From contig JAWKTT010000052.1 in NCBI GenBank assembly GCA_041398965.1, positions 1-24,394 of the forward strand: 24,394 nucleotides of DNA, given 5' to 3'. The stretch comes from JAWKTT01 sp041398965 (lineage in GTDB: Bacteria > Planctomycetota > Planctomycetia > Planctomycetales > Planctomycetaceae). Shown here one piece after another: positions 13,406-22,741 of this stretch. The position numbers and the translations under genes are program-made. Position 1 is the stretch's first letter; the number at the start of each line of letters is the position of its first letter. Under the pieces are notes generated by a model that worked only from the letters and a program-made list of their open reading frames with translations, was not told where the DNA came from and ran no database searches.

Positions 13406-14254
13406 ATGTTACCTGCACTTGATCCGACCGTTGGACGAAATTACCAGAACGCCCGCTTTCTGGCGACAGCCTGTGACTTGGCATACTTTCCCGCAGCCGA
13501 GGGAGTCGAGAAGTTCCGCTCGACGCTTGGTCTGAAAGCAAGGTTGGTTGAAGTGGACAATACGCAGGTTTACATCTGCGAGAATGAGGGGGCGATCGTC
13601 GCCGCCTTTCGAGGGACCGAATCTCCCGCAACTTTGGACGGATTCAAGGATTGGTTGCTGACGAATGCCCGCAACTTCCTGGTGTTGCCTGAGGGTCGAG
13701 CCGGGACCGACTTCGCGGCGGCGGGAGTCGGGGCGCGGTTTCATCATGGATTCTTGCAAGCCCTAGAGGAAGTCTGGTCGCAGTTCTATACGGCCATTGA
13801 TGATGCCGTGCTGGACCAGGAGCGCCCTGTCTGGCTGACGGGGCACAGCTTAGGAGGAGCGTTGGCACTCCTGGCGGCGTGGCGACTTCAGAAAAACTTT
13901 GTGAAGGTGCATCAGGTCTGCACGTTTGGGGCACCAATGATCGGAAACTCTGCGGCTGCCGAGGCGTTTCATCGCGAATTCCCTGGTCGCATCTTCCGAT
14001 ATGTCGATACTCGTGACCTTGTTCCCAAACTGCCAACCATGAGCTTGGCGAGCAACGAGTACAGCCACTGTCTCACAGAGATTCCACTTGGTCCAGCAGC
14101 GGCCGAGGATGTTATCGGCAATATGGCTCGTCAGACAGTCGACAAGGTTCTGGAGGCGACCTGGGCCGATGAACTCTGGACCAAAACTTTTCAGGGGGTC
14201 GATTGCCACCTGATGGCGAACTACATTGGCCGGATCGAAGAACAGATGGGGTAA
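13406..14254 (+). CDS. class-3 lipase-like alpha/beta hydrolase
   Basis: 282 aa. The nucleophile elbow T-G-H-S-L-G-G-A-L-A places Ser148. The lipase class-3 (PF01764) pattern is complete: F-R-G-T-E-S (68-73) for the oxyanion region, F-G-A-P (174-177), Asp204 in R-D-L-V-P-K-L-P as the catalytic acid, and His268 in V-D-C-H-L-M-A-N-Y. The family hydrolyses acylglycerols or related esters. No signal peptide is visible, so it is probably intracellular or exported by another route. It is preceded by a 215-bp gap and followed by hemG after 71 bp; the neighbour gives no clue to substrate. Confidence 0.88.
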   Translation: MLPALDPTVGRNYQNARFLATACDLAYFPAAEGVEKFRSTLGLKARLVEVDNTQVYICENEGAIVAAFRGTESPATLDGFKDWLLTNARNFLVLPEGRAGTDFAAAGVGARFHHGFLQALEEVWSQFYTAIDDAVLDQERPVWLTGHSLGGALALLAAWRLQKNFVKVHQVCTFGAPMIGNSAAAEAFHREFPGRIFRYVDTRDLVPKLPTMSLASNEYSHCLTEIPLGPAAAEDVIGNMARQTVDKVLEATWADELWTKTFQGVDCHLMANYIGRIEEQMG

Positions 14255-14325
14255 GGGACGAGTAAAGCCTAATGGCGGCAGAAGGAAGTTGTGGCGAATT
14301 GAGAGGTACTCTTTGAGGTTCTGTG

Positions 14326-15894
14326 ATGTCGGTGCCGCGTGTGGCGATTGTGGGGGGAGGGATCACGGGGCTGGCCGCTGCGCATCGGCTGTTGGAGTTG
14401 CAGGCTGTCACAGGGCGGAAGGTCGAGATCGTGCTGATTGAACCGGCTCAACGACTCGGTGGAGTCTTTGGGACCGAGTTTGTTGACGGCTATCAACTGG
14501 AAACCGGCGCGGACATGTTTATCACCGACAAGCCGTGGGGAGTGGATCTTGTGCGGCGATTGGGGTTGGAAGATCGGCTGGTGGTGCCCGAGCCTCGTTT
14601 TCGGAAGTCGATGATTTTGCGGAATGGTCGACCGGTCGAGACTCCGGAGGCTTTCAATCTGATGGTGCCAGGGAAATTGTGGCCGATCATCAAGACGCCG
14701 TTGCTGTCCCCTTGGGGAAAACTGCGACTGATGCTGGAGCCGTTCATCCCTTGTGGAAGTGCCACGACGCTGGCGCAGGATGAGTCGCTGGCTGATTTCG
14801 TTCGCCGCCGACTGGGTCGGGAAGCCATGGAACGGATCGTGCAGCCTTTGGTGGGGGGGATCTACACAGCCGATCCGGAGAAGTTGAGTCTTGATGCAAC
14901 GTTGCCTCGGTTTCGAGCCATGGAACGTGAGTTTGGGAGCCTGTATCGAGGAATGCGGGCTCAGCAAAAGCGGAAAAAGACCGTCGGGGGAGAGAGCACA
15001 CCAGCAGGGCAGGGACGTGGTGACGTGGCGGTCAGTGGGGCGAGGTATGGACTGTTTGTCTCTTTTCAGAACGGCATGAGCGAACTGACCGATCGGTTGG
15101 TCGAGCGGGTGTCGGCAGGGGCAGCGGTCTGGCAGGGACGGGGAGTGGCGCGGGTTGAACGGGAAGGGACACGGTATCGTTTATGGCTGACATCATCGAA
15201 TGGGGTGATTGATCCGACGGTTCAAAAAGATGCAAAAGTGGGTGAGTCTTCTCGCGAGGCAATCACTGAAGCATCGGAACTATTCGATGCGGTCGTGGTC
15301 GCGGTGCCGTCGCATCGGGCGGCGACCATGTTCGAGGTGGCCTTTCCGGAATTGGCTGGGGAACTCCAGAAGATCGAGTACGCTTCGAGTGCGGTGGTGG
15401 TGACGGCCCATCGGGACGATCAGATTGAACATCCGCTCGACTGTTACGGATTGGTAGTGCCTCAGATCGAGAGGCGGAGAATCTTGGCAGTATCGGTGCT
15501 GACGAAGAAGTTCCCACAACGAGGTCCGGCTGGGAGAACGGTGCTGCGTACCTTCATCGGCGGGGCATTGCAGCCGGAGTTGATGGATCTGTCGGATGAT
15601 GAACTACGACGCGTCGTGCGGGAGGAGTTGGCGTCGATCTTTGGCGTGCATGGCGAGCCGGAGCTTTGTCGGGTCGTGCGTTATTCGCAAGGGATGCCTC
15701 AGTATCACGTGGGGCATCAGGTGTTGGTGAGGAGGATCGAAAGTCTGGTGGCAAAAGAACGTGGAATTTGGGTTTGCGGCAAGGCTTATCGTGGTGTGGG
15801 GATTCCGGATTGCATCCATGATGGCGAGCAAGCGGGGGAGGGAGTCTGGGAAACTCTGTTCCCGGCTCTGGAAAACCCCGCTCCAGTCGCTTGA
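14326..15894 (+). CDS. hemG: protoporphyrinogen/coproporphyrinogen oxidase (HemG/HemY type flavoenzyme)
   Basis: 522 aa from the ATG at 14326; the GTG at 14323 is also in frame, but TGAGG precedes the ATG. An FAD-binding Rossmann motif opens the protein: V-A-I-V-G-G-G-I-T-G-L-A-A-A (Gly10, Gly12, Gly15). A-D-M-F-I-T-D-K-P-W-G and E-R-I-V-Q-P-L-V-G-G-I-Y-T-A-D-P-E-K-L-S are hallmarks of oxygen-dependent PPO/CPO. The C-terminal FAD contact is W-V-C-G-K-A-Y-R-G-V-G-I-P-D-C-I-H. The enzyme oxidises the porphyrinogen ring late in heme synthesis. A polar insertion of about 30 residues, rich in Lys, Gly and Gln, follows about residue 205. Whether the organism uses the protoporphyrin or coproporphyrin branch cannot be told here. 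The complex I genes start 218 bp downstream. Confidence 0.9.
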   Translation: MSVPRVAIVGGGITGLAAAHRLLELQAVTGRKVEIVLIEPAQRLGGVFGTEFVDGYQLETGADMFITDKPWGVDLVRRLGLEDRLVVPEPRFRKSMILRNGRPVETPEAFNLMVPGKLWPIIKTPLLSPWGKLRLMLEPFIPCGSATTLAQDESLADFVRRRLGREAMERIVQPLVGGIYTADPEKLSLDATLPRFRAMEREFGSLYRGMRAQQKRKKTVGGESTPAGQGRGDVAVSGARYGLFVSFQNGMSELTDRLVERVSAGAAVWQGRGVARVEREGTRYRLWLTSSNGVIDPTVQKDAKVGESSREAITEASELFDAVVVAVPSHRAATMFEVAFPELAGELQKIEYASSAVVVTAHRDDQIEHPLDCYGLVVPQIERRRILAVSVLTKKFPQRGPAGRTVLRTFIGGALQPELMDLSDDELRRVVREELASIFGVHGEPELCRVVRYSQGMPQYHVGHQVLVRRIESLVAKERGIWVCGKAYRGVGIPDCIHDGEQAGEGVWETLFPALENPAPVA

Positions 15895-16112
15895 AAAGGT
15901 TCCGATGCTCCGTCATAACTGTCGCTCGGATGGGATGGCAGCATCGAAGCCGCTGTCGTTGTCGTTTGGGAAGCGATCGTTTTCTTGGACGATGACCGTC
16001 TGTGACAGGTGGGGTGGACGTGTGACGTCTCGTCCGGCTGTTATGGGAGTCCTGTGCCGATCACTATCGCAAGAAGTCGAATCCCCTTTCCACCGCGAGC
16101 CGGATTGCCCGC
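15895..16112. other. 218-bp gap, presumed promoter region of the nuo operon
   Basis: No gene is visible. The gap is long enough to hold a promoter for nuoHJKLMN, but I cannot point to a convincing -35/-10 pair or a strong ribosome site before the nuoH ATG. Confidence 0.35.
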
Positions 16113-17327
16113 ATGAATTCGCTATTGGCTGCCGGAACGATTTCGGAGTGGCTGGTTGAAGCCCGCGAGTGGTCACCCGCTTGGGCGACCTTTGCTGCTG
16201 CGCTGATCCACGTCGCGCTTATTGGTGCCTTTTTTGGGCTTCCCGCTGGGGTGTTCATCTGGGCTGAGCGAAAGATTGCTGGACGAATTCAAGACCGTCT
16301 GGGGCCGACTCGGGTCGGAGGTCGATTCGGTTGGCTGCAAGGAGTGGCGGACGGCCTTAAGCTGGTTCAGAAGGAAGACCTGGCACCTTCTGCGGCCGAC
16401 GGGATGCTGTTCAGGCTGGCCCCTTACATCGTGATTATCTCCTCGTTGGCGGCTTTTATGTTTCTGCCGTTCAGTGATGGCTGGGTGGCGGTCGCGTTGG
16501 ATGTTGGCCTGTTTGTCGCATTGGCGGTGCTGTCGCTGGAGGTCTTGGGGATTGTCTTTGCCGGGTATGCGAGTGGTTCAAAGTGGTCCCTCTTTGGGGG
16601 GATGCGAGAGACGGCTCAGATGGTGAGTTACGAAGTCCCGCTTGGCATTACCGCAGTGATTCCGGTGGCGATCGTCGGTTCGATGAATCTGAGTGACATT
16701 GCGATGGCTCAGTCGGGGGGCTTGTGGAACTGGCTAGTCTTTCGCGATCCATTCACCTTCTTTGCGTTCTTTGTCTTCTTTACGGTCACGCTCGCGAGTA
16801 ACAAGCGGGCTCCGTTTGATTTGGCGGAAGCTGAGAGTGAGCTGGTTGGAGGCTTTCATACGGAATACTCCGGGATGCGTTGGTCCTTCTTCTTTCTGGC
16901 GGAGTACGCGAGCATGTACTTCGTTAGTGCGTTGGGGGCGATTCTGTTTCTGGGTGGATGGTGGACCGGTTTGGGGTCGCTCGATCAGTGGGTGGCGGAG
17001 AGTCTGCATCCATACCTAGCTCGGGTGCTCGGATTTGTCGTGTTGGCGTCGAAGGCTGGACTGTTGGTTTGTGTGCAGATTTGGATTCGTTGGACGTTGC
17101 CGCGACTTCGCATTGATCAGGTGATGACGACCTGTTTGAAGTATCTTGTGCCGATCAGTTGTTTCCTGTTTCTGGCATCGTCCGTTTGGACCCTTGCGTT
17201 GCCGGGACGAGTCTGTTTTGGACTGCTGGGTGGTTTGGGTGACCGAGCCGCCGCTTCGCAGCAAGTCACGGGCGTTGATCGTCCGGCAGTTAAAGCAGCA
17301 GTGGCGAGTCGCGGGGAGGGGAGCTGA
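16113..17327 (+). CDS. nuoH: NADH-quinone oxidoreductase subunit H
   Basis: 404 aa with about eight or nine membrane helices. NuoH joins the membrane arm to the hydrophilic arm and forms the quinone-entry site. The signature near the first loop is complete: A-E-R-K-I-A-G-R-I-Q-D-R-L-G-P-T-R-V-G (51-69) followed by A-D-G-L-K-L-V-Q-K-E-D (79-89). Later, F-D-L-A-E-A-E-S-E-L-V-G-G-F-H-T-E-Y-S-G (about 235-254) is the other family block, carrying the acidic residues that face the quinone tunnel. The C-terminus is about 50 residues longer than many homologues and polar. The stop TGA shares its last base with the nuoJ start (TGATG), so the two are translationally coupled. Unlike the common H-I-J order, no nuoI follows. 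Confidence 0.96.
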   Translation: MNSLLAAGTISEWLVEAREWSPAWATFAAALIHVALIGAFFGLPAGVFIWAERKIAGRIQDRLGPTRVGGRFGWLQGVADGLKLVQKEDLAPSAADGMLFRLAPYIVIISSLAAFMFLPFSDGWVAVALDVGLFVALAVLSLEVLGIVFAGYASGSKWSLFGGMRETAQMVSYEVPLGITAVIPVAIVGSMNLSDIAMAQSGGLWNWLVFRDPFTFFAFFVFFTVTLASNKRAPFDLAEAESELVGGFHTEYSGMRWSFFFLAEYASMYFVSALGAILFLGGWWTGLGSLDQWVAESLHPYLARVLGFVVLASKAGLLVCVQIWIRWTLPRLRIDQVMTTCLKYLVPISCFLFLASSVWTLALPGRVCFGLLGGLGDRAAASQQVTGVDRPAVKAAVASRGEGS

Positions 17328-17908
17328 TGGAAACGGTGATCTTTTTGGTCTTTGCGCTCGCGGCAGCGGGTGGGGCGCTGATGGTCGTCTTCAATCAGAA
17401 TGTCGCTCGCATGGCGTTCTGGCTGATTGTGTCGCTGGGGTCGACGGCAGGTCTCTTCTTTATGATGGGGGCCGAGTTTGTCGGGGCGGCTCAGCTTCTG
17501 ATTTACGTCGGCGGCACGGTTGTGTTGTTGATTTTCGGGGTCATGCTCACCGGCACGAGTCCGTATCTCAAGATTAAGGCGAATCCGGGGGATGTGTTGC
17601 AAGCGGCCATGCTTGGGCTGGTCTTTTTCGGGATGTTGGTGATGACCGTGATGGCTGTCGACTGGGAAAAGAATACGAGTCGTCTGACAGCCGAGTACGG
17701 GGGGCATCGTGTCGAAGGAGCACGCGGTTCGGTCCGTTCGATGGGAACGGCACTGTTGGGGGCCCGGTTTGATCAAGATTCGGGGGGCGACCATGAACAG
17801 CAGCAGAGTGCGGGTTACTTGTTGCCATTTGAAATTATCTCGATTCACCTGTTGGTTGTGCTGATTGGGGCTTCGTACTTAGCTCGGGCAAAGCGTCGGC
17901 AGACTTAG
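17327..17908 (+). CDS. nuoJ: NADH-quinone oxidoreductase subunit J
   Basis: 193 aa, five predicted membrane helices. NuoJ is a small subunit of the proton-translocation path; its helix 3 links to the quinone site. The family core G-A-E-F-V-G-A-A-Q-L-L-I-Y-V-G-G-T-V-V-L-L-I-F (about 48-70), with the key acidic residue and the pi-bulge region, is intact. Helix 4 is followed by a roughly 60-residue hydrophilic loop before the last helix, longer than usual. The start overlaps the nuoH stop by one base and has a purine-rich GGAGGGGAG ribosome site inside the nuoH end. A 130-bp gap separates it from nuoK. Confidence 0.95.
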   Translation: METVIFLVFALAAAGGALMVVFNQNVARMAFWLIVSLGSTAGLFFMMGAEFVGAAQLLIYVGGTVVLLIFGVMLTGTSPYLKIKANPGDVLQAAMLGLVFFGMLVMTVMAVDWEKNTSRLTAEYGGHRVEGARGSVRSMGTALLGARFDQDSGGDHEQQQSAGYLLPFEIISIHLLVVLIGASYLARAKRRQT

Positions 17909-17957
17909 GTTGGACGTGTTGGTTGTGGTGAGGTTTTTGCTGTTGAGGAGTCGGAGT

Positions 17958-17979
17958 GTGGGGGCGGATGGCACCCCAC
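17958..17979 (+). promoter_or_regulatory. hairpin in the nuoJ-nuoK gap
   Basis: GTGGGG (17958-17963) pairs with CCCCAC (17974-17979) around a 10-nt loop. The stem lies inside an operon where nuoJ and nuoK usually abut, so it could attenuate or process the transcript. No T-run follows. Confidence 0.3.
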
Positions 17980-18038
17980 TCGTCGGGTGTGAGGTTGGTG
18001 GTTGTCGGTCGGTTTGATTCGTTTGTGGGTTGAGTGTC

Positions 18039-18350
18039 ATGGAATCTGTAGGACTCACGGGATATCTCGGCGTTGGGGCGGTGCTGTTCGTTTGTGGCGT
18101 CATCTGTATGGCGACCAAACGGAACGGGATTGGCGTGTTGATGGGGGTGGAACTCGTTCTCAATGGGGCGAACATCAACTTCATCGCGTTCTCGAAGTTC
18201 GGCACACTCGGCTTGGATGGACAGATTGTGTCGATGTTTGTCATCGTGTTGGCGGCTGCTGAGGCAGCGGTGGCGTTGGCGATTGCGTTGAACTTCTATA
18301 ACAACCATCTGTCGATCGACGTTGATCGAGGTGATGAACTGAAGGGTTAG
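18039..18350 (+). CDS. nuoK: NADH-quinone oxidoreductase subunit K
   Basis: 103 aa, three membrane helices, the standard length. NuoK is an MrpC-like subunit whose buried glutamates relay protons. The motif G-V-E-L-V-L-N-G-A-N-I-N-F (about 35-47) carries the first glutamate, and V-L-A-A-A-E-A-A-V-A-L-A (about 69-80) the second. The start is the ATG at 18039; a TTG at 18030 would add three residues. Both neighbours are other Nuo subunits on the same strand, with 130 bp before and 114 bp after. Confidence 0.96.
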   Translation: MESVGLTGYLGVGAVLFVCGVICMATKRNGIGVLMGVELVLNGANINFIAFSKFGTLGLDGQIVSMFVIVLAAAEAAVALAIALNFYNNHLSIDVDRGDELKG

Positions 18351-18464
18351 TGTCGCGTTGAGGGGGGGCGGGGCGAACGCGGCTGGGGTCGCGAGAGTTT
18401 CAGGCTCAGTATTGAATCGAGTTTCCCGTCTGGAGACTTCACAGTCGGATAGCGGTTAGGGATT

Positions 18465-21029
18465 ATGTCAGAGCAACTTCTTCAAATCGCACCGACGCTG
18501 AAATGGCTGCTGTTCGCGGCTTGGATTCTGCCATTGTTGGGCTTTAGTGTCGAAATCTTCGCCGGGTGGTGGAGTTCGCGAAAGAGTAAGGCGGCAGCGT
18601 ACTTGGCGGTTGCGTGCATTGCGATGGGGTTTTGCCTTAGTGTTGTTGCTATTTCGCAGTGGTACTGCGTCGTGCATGGGGATACCCAGGCTCATGTCGA
18701 CCCTGAAGATGCACAGCACCCTGCAAAGCCAGTCGCGGCGACGGCAGTATCCATCGAACACGAACATCCCGGTGCTGCGGGGCATGGTCACGATCACCCT
18801 GTCGCAGCGGCGGGACATGGAGCCGATGGTCACGGAGCCGTTGGTCATGGTGTCGATGAACATGGACATGACGCACATCATCTCAACAACCCCTACGAGA
18901 CGGCTGTCTCGGGAACGTATTACGTGCTGGCCGACTTCGGGTCGCTAAAGCTGTCTCTCGACTATTACATCGACGGCTTGACGCTCGGGATGTTTTGCAT
19001 GGTGACGCTTATCGCAACCTGCATTCACCTGTTCGCAATGGGTTATATGAGCGATGAACTGACCGAAGATTATGAAGATCACTCGGTTCATCTCCCCGGC
19101 GGTAAGCACTTTCATCGACCCGGTCGGTTCTATCGGTTCTTCGCGTTCCTGTCGCTCTTTTGCTTCTCGATGCTTGGCCTTGTGCTGGCCGGGAACATTT
19201 TTCAAGTCTTCGTGTTCTGGGAACTCGTCGGCGTCTGTTCGTACTTGTTGATCGGCTTCTATACCGAACGACACTCGGCGAGCACTGCGGCGAACAAAGC
19301 GTTCATCATGAACCGTGTCGGGGACTTCGGGTTTCTGATCGGTTTGATGGTGCTATGGACCTACTGCGGTACTTTCGCATTTGCCAATAGTCACAACCCC
19401 GCACATCCGGAAGGGGGCCAGCCGGGTCTGTTCCAGATGGTTCGCGATGCCCATGGGGCGATCCATGTTGAAGGGGAAGGGCGTGAAGCGATCGTTCATC
19501 TGAACCAGGAGACGGTTGGTGTTGCTGGATTGGCCGAAGCCGCAATTCCTTCAGACGATCCTGCCCATGTTGGCGATGACGCACACGGCCCATCGATTCC
19601 GTACTGGTTGCTGGTCGTTGCTGGACTAGGCATTTTCGCGGGGTGTGTTGGGAAGTCGGCTCAATTTCCACTGCAGACATGGTTGCCCGACGCGATGGAG
19701 GGGCCAACACCGGTTTCGGCCCTTGTCCACTCAGCAACGATGGTTGCAGCGGGGGTCTATCTGGCGGCTCGTTTCTTCCCGGTGTTCACTCCAGAAGTGC
19801 TGCTCGTCATCGCGTACATCGGCTGTATCACGTTGTTCATCGGAGCCACAATTGCGATTGTGGCAACCGACATTAAACGAGTTTTGGCCTATTCGACCAT
19901 CTCGCAGCTGGGTTACATGATGCTCGCGATTGGCCTGGGTGGCTGGATTGCGGGACTGTTCCATCTGATTACCCATGCCTTCTTCAAGTCACTGATGTTC
20001 CTTTGCTCGGGGAGCGTGATTTACGGGTGTCACCATGAACAAGAGATGCCGAAAATGGGTGGGCTGTGGCGGAAGATGCCTTGGACCGCCTTCACGATGT
20101 TGATCGGCGTCATCGCAATTTCCGGGCTGGCGATTCCAGGGATTACGATCCCTGGCTTCGGGGCGATTGCGTTCTCGGGATATCACTCGAAGGATGCCAT
20201 CGTGGCGACCGGCCTGGCTTATGTTTCACAGAATCCGCAGCACTTCCTCTTGTTCATCGTTCCACTCATCACGGCGGGGATCACGGCGTTCTACATGTTC
20301 CGGTTGTGGTTCCTGACATTTGCCGGTGAGCCTCGCGATCAGCATGTTTACGATCATGCCCACGAGTCGCCGACGATTATGGTTGCTCCGCTGGTGGTGT
20401 TGTCCTTCTTTGCGATGTTCTGTGCCTTCGGGTATCCGACCGGTGAAGATGGGCCGTTGGCCTCGCTGTTGTTGACTGCTGAGCCAGCCAGCGTGGCGGC
20501 AGGGATGGACGGGGCAGGGCAGATCGGCCTGAATTTGCCGAGCCACGAGGCGATCCATGCCAAACACTCGGCTGCGGGACGGGTCGCCTTGCTGGCGGCC
20601 GTGTTCGGTCTCATCATCAGTTGGCTCTGTTATGGTCGTCGGGCAATCGACGCGGCAGCGATCAAGAGGCAACTGAGTGGTGTGCATCACTTCCTGGTTG
20701 AGAAGTGGCAATTCGACAATCTGTATGAGGCCATGTTTGTGCGACCCGTGCATATCGTGGCTCGATGGGCCGTCGGTTTTGACAAACTCGTGATCGATCC
20801 GTTCCTGCATTTCCTTGCGTCACTCACCGTCTGGGTCGCCCGTTGGGATCGCGTGTTTGATGAGCAAGTGGTCGACCGTCTGGTGAATGTCGTGGGGAAC
20901 ACGACGTTTGCAACGGCGATGTCGTTGAGGAATATCCAGACTGGTCGACTCCGTCAGTACGTGATGTTTATCGCGGCGGGAGTGGTCTGTTTGTTTGTGT
21001 TGCTGTTTGTGTTTTTCCCCCGCGCGTAG
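18465..21029 (+). CDS. nuoL: NADH-quinone oxidoreductase subunit L with a His-rich insertion
   Basis: 854 aa, far longer than the usual 600-650. NuoL is the distal antiporter-like proton pump with a long lateral helix. Key residues are present: Glu253 in V-F-W-E-L-V-G, Lys397 in V-G-K-S-A-Q-F-P-L-Q-T-W-L-P-D-A, and the block M-E-G-P-T-P-V-S-A-L-V-H-S-A-T-M-V-A-A-G. Two insertions explain much of the length. The first, about residues 71-139 after TM2, has 12 histidines between residues 99 and 139 in H-x-H and G-H-G patterns. The second, about 308-378, is polar and also contains seven histidines. Both should lie in membrane-external loops. The C-terminus ends in a hydrophobic helix. Nothing suggests a frameshift: core motifs on both sides are in one frame. 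Confidence 0.95.
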   Translation: MSEQLLQIAPTLKWLLFAAWILPLLGFSVEIFAGWWSSRKSKAAAYLAVACIAMGFCLSVVAISQWYCVVHGDTQAHVDPEDAQHPAKPVAATAVSIEHEHPGAAGHGHDHPVAAAGHGADGHGAVGHGVDEHGHDAHHLNNPYETAVSGTYYVLADFGSLKLSLDYYIDGLTLGMFCMVTLIATCIHLFAMGYMSDELTEDYEDHSVHLPGGKHFHRPGRFYRFFAFLSLFCFSMLGLVLAGNIFQVFVFWELVGVCSYLLIGFYTERHSASTAANKAFIMNRVGDFGFLIGLMVLWTYCGTFAFANSHNPAHPEGGQPGLFQMVRDAHGAIHVEGEGREAIVHLNQETVGVAGLAEAAIPSDDPAHVGDDAHGPSIPYWLLVVAGLGIFAGCVGKSAQFPLQTWLPDAMEGPTPVSALVHSATMVAAGVYLAARFFPVFTPEVLLVIAYIGCITLFIGATIAIVATDIKRVLAYSTISQLGYMMLAIGLGGWIAGLFHLITHAFFKSLMFLCSGSVIYGCHHEQEMPKMGGLWRKMPWTAFTMLIGVIAISGLAIPGITIPGFGAIAFSGYHSKDAIVATGLAYVSQNPQHFLLFIVPLITAGITAFYMFRLWFLTFAGEPRDQHVYDHAHESPTIMVAPLVVLSFFAMFCAFGYPTGEDGPLASLLLTAEPASVAAGMDGAGQIGLNLPSHEAIHAKHSAAGRVALLAAVFGLIISWLCYGRRAIDAAAIKRQLSGVHHFLVEKWQFDNLYEAMFVRPVHIVARWAVGFDKLVIDPFLHFLASLTVWVARWDRVFDEQVVDRLVNVVGNTTFATAMSLRNIQTGRLRQYVMFIAAGVVCLFVLLFVFFPRA

Positions 21030-21088
21030 TCGCCTTTCGAGGCTGCCACACGTTTTGAATGTGAACCGTTACCCCGTTTGCCAGATCC

Positions 21089-22699
21089 ATGAGTAATCCG
21101 ACTCTGTTGCTGACACTGACGATCTTTCTGCCGACCCTGTTTGCAGTGGTCTTGCTCGCGTTCGACCGGAAGGCGGTCGAGGCGATGCGGGTCTGGGCTC
21201 TCGTCGGCACCGTGCTGACGTTTGTGTTGACGGCAATGGTGTACCAGCAGTGGGACATCGCCGAAAAAGCGGCTGTCACAGCGGGTGAGGCGGCTGGAAC
21301 GTATCGGTTGAGCGTCGATCATTCGTGGATTCCGACGTGGAACATTCACTACCGACTCGGGGTGGATGGCATCTCGCTGCCGCTGCTGTTGTTGACCAGT
21401 CTCATCAGTTTGCTGTCGATGATGGCGTCGTGGAGCATCAAGGAGCATGTCCGGGGCTACCTGATGCTGTTCCTGATGCTGGAGACCGGGATGCTCGGGG
21501 TCTTCCTGGCGCTCGACTTCTTCCTGTTTTATGTCTTCTGGGAAGTGATGTTGCTGCCGATGTACTTCCTCATTGGAATCTGGGGTGGACCCCGCCGGGA
21601 GTACGCGGCCATCAAGTTCTTCCTGTACACGCTCGCTGGCTCGGTGCTGATGCTGATCGCCATGCTGATGTTCTACTTCAACAGTGATGGCCAATTCAGC
21701 CTCATCGCGTTGACTCAAATGGCGACGGAAGGGGGCTTCGATACGTCGATGCAGGTGACGGCATTCATTCTGCTGTTCATCGGCTTCGCGATTAAACTCC
21801 CGGCGTTCCCGTTCCATACCTGGTTGCCCGATGCTCACGTCGAGGCCCCAACGCCGATTTCGATGATCCTGGCCGGCGTGCTCTTGAAGATGGGGGGGTA
21901 TGGGATCATCCGGATTGCGATGCCACTCTGTCCTTATGGGACGCAATACGCTGCCTATGCGCTCGTTGCCTTGGGAACATTCAGTATTATCTACGGGGCC
22001 TTTGCCGCGATGGCTCAGACCGACTTCAAACGACTCGTCGCCTATAGCTCGGTGAGTCACATGGGGTATGTTCTGATTGGTCTTGCCGTGTGGAAACTCG
22101 GAGAGAATGCCGGTCAGTCGGTCGAGCCGAGTCATTACTGGCGAATGGGGATCAGCGGGGCGATGTTCCAGATGCTGGCACACGGCATCTCTTCTGCGGG
22201 GATGTTCTTTATCGTCGGCGTGATTTACGACCGGGTGCATCATCGGGATATCAATAAGTTTGGCGGCTTGATGGGGAAGATGCCTTTGTATGGCGGACTC
22301 GCTGCGGGGCTGTTCTTCGCTGGTCTTGGGCTACCGGGGATGTGCGGCTTTATCGGAGAAGTGGTCGTGGTCCTCAGCATGTGGAATTACAGCCCGCTGC
22401 TCGCCGTGATTGCGGCCTCCGGGGTCATTTTGACGGCGGGTTACATTCTCTGGACGATTCAACGTGTCTTCCTCGGCCCCCGTTACAAGGGGCCGCACGA
22501 GGAAGACATCACTCCGCTGAACGGCCGTGAGGCCACGATCGGATTCTTGCTGTTAGGCTTTGCAATTCTGTTGGGAGTCGCTCCATTCTTGATGTTCGAC
22601 ATCATGAACCCGACGATCGAACAACTGACGCAAACCATGCAGCAGGGGTACGACGCACTTCCGGCCATCGGAGAACAAGTCAGCAGCCTGACGAAATAA
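21089..22699 (+). CDS. nuoM: NADH-quinone oxidoreductase subunit M
   Basis: 536 aa with about 14 membrane helices, close to the usual length. NuoM is the middle antiporter-like proton pump of the membrane arm. Conserved elements: V-F-W-E-V-M-L-L-P-M-Y-F-L-I-G-I-W-G-G with Glu152; A-I-K-L-P-A-F-P-F-H-T-W-L-P-D-A-H with Lys236; and E-A-P-T-P-I-S-M-I-L-A-G-V-L-L-K-M-G-G with Lys267. F-K-R-L-V-A-Y-S-S-V-S-H-M-G follows, as in the family. Unlike NuoL and NuoN here, it has no His-rich insertion. It starts 59 bp after the nuoL stop and ends 73 bp before nuoN. Confidence 0.96.
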   Translation: MSNPTLLLTLTIFLPTLFAVVLLAFDRKAVEAMRVWALVGTVLTFVLTAMVYQQWDIAEKAAVTAGEAAGTYRLSVDHSWIPTWNIHYRLGVDGISLPLLLLTSLISLLSMMASWSIKEHVRGYLMLFLMLETGMLGVFLALDFFLFYVFWEVMLLPMYFLIGIWGGPRREYAAIKFFLYTLAGSVLMLIAMLMFYFNSDGQFSLIALTQMATEGGFDTSMQVTAFILLFIGFAIKLPAFPFHTWLPDAHVEAPTPISMILAGVLLKMGGYGIIRIAMPLCPYGTQYAAYALVALGTFSIIYGAFAAMAQTDFKRLVAYSSVSHMGYVLIGLAVWKLGENAGQSVEPSHYWRMGISGAMFQMLAHGISSAGMFFIVGVIYDRVHHRDINKFGGLMGKMPLYGGLAAGLFFAGLGLPGMCGFIGEVVVVLSMWNYSPLLAVIAASGVILTAGYILWTIQRVFLGPRYKGPHEEDITPLNGREATIGFLLLGFAILLGVAPFLMFDIMNPTIEQLTQTMQQGYDALPAIGEQVSSLTK

Positions 22700-22741
22700 T
22701 CGAGTCAGTCGCCTAGACGTTTCGACCGCGACATCTCACCT

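Noticed and set aside
18678..18881. Frameshift or assembly error as the cause of the His-rich stretch in NuoL
   Set aside because: Conserved NuoL blocks before and after the stretch are in the same frame, and NuoN has a similar, independent insertion.
20954..22243. Minus-strand frame of 429 codons opposite nuoM
   Set aside because: His/Gln/Arg-rich low-complexity composition without motifs; it is antisense to a well-supported nuoM.
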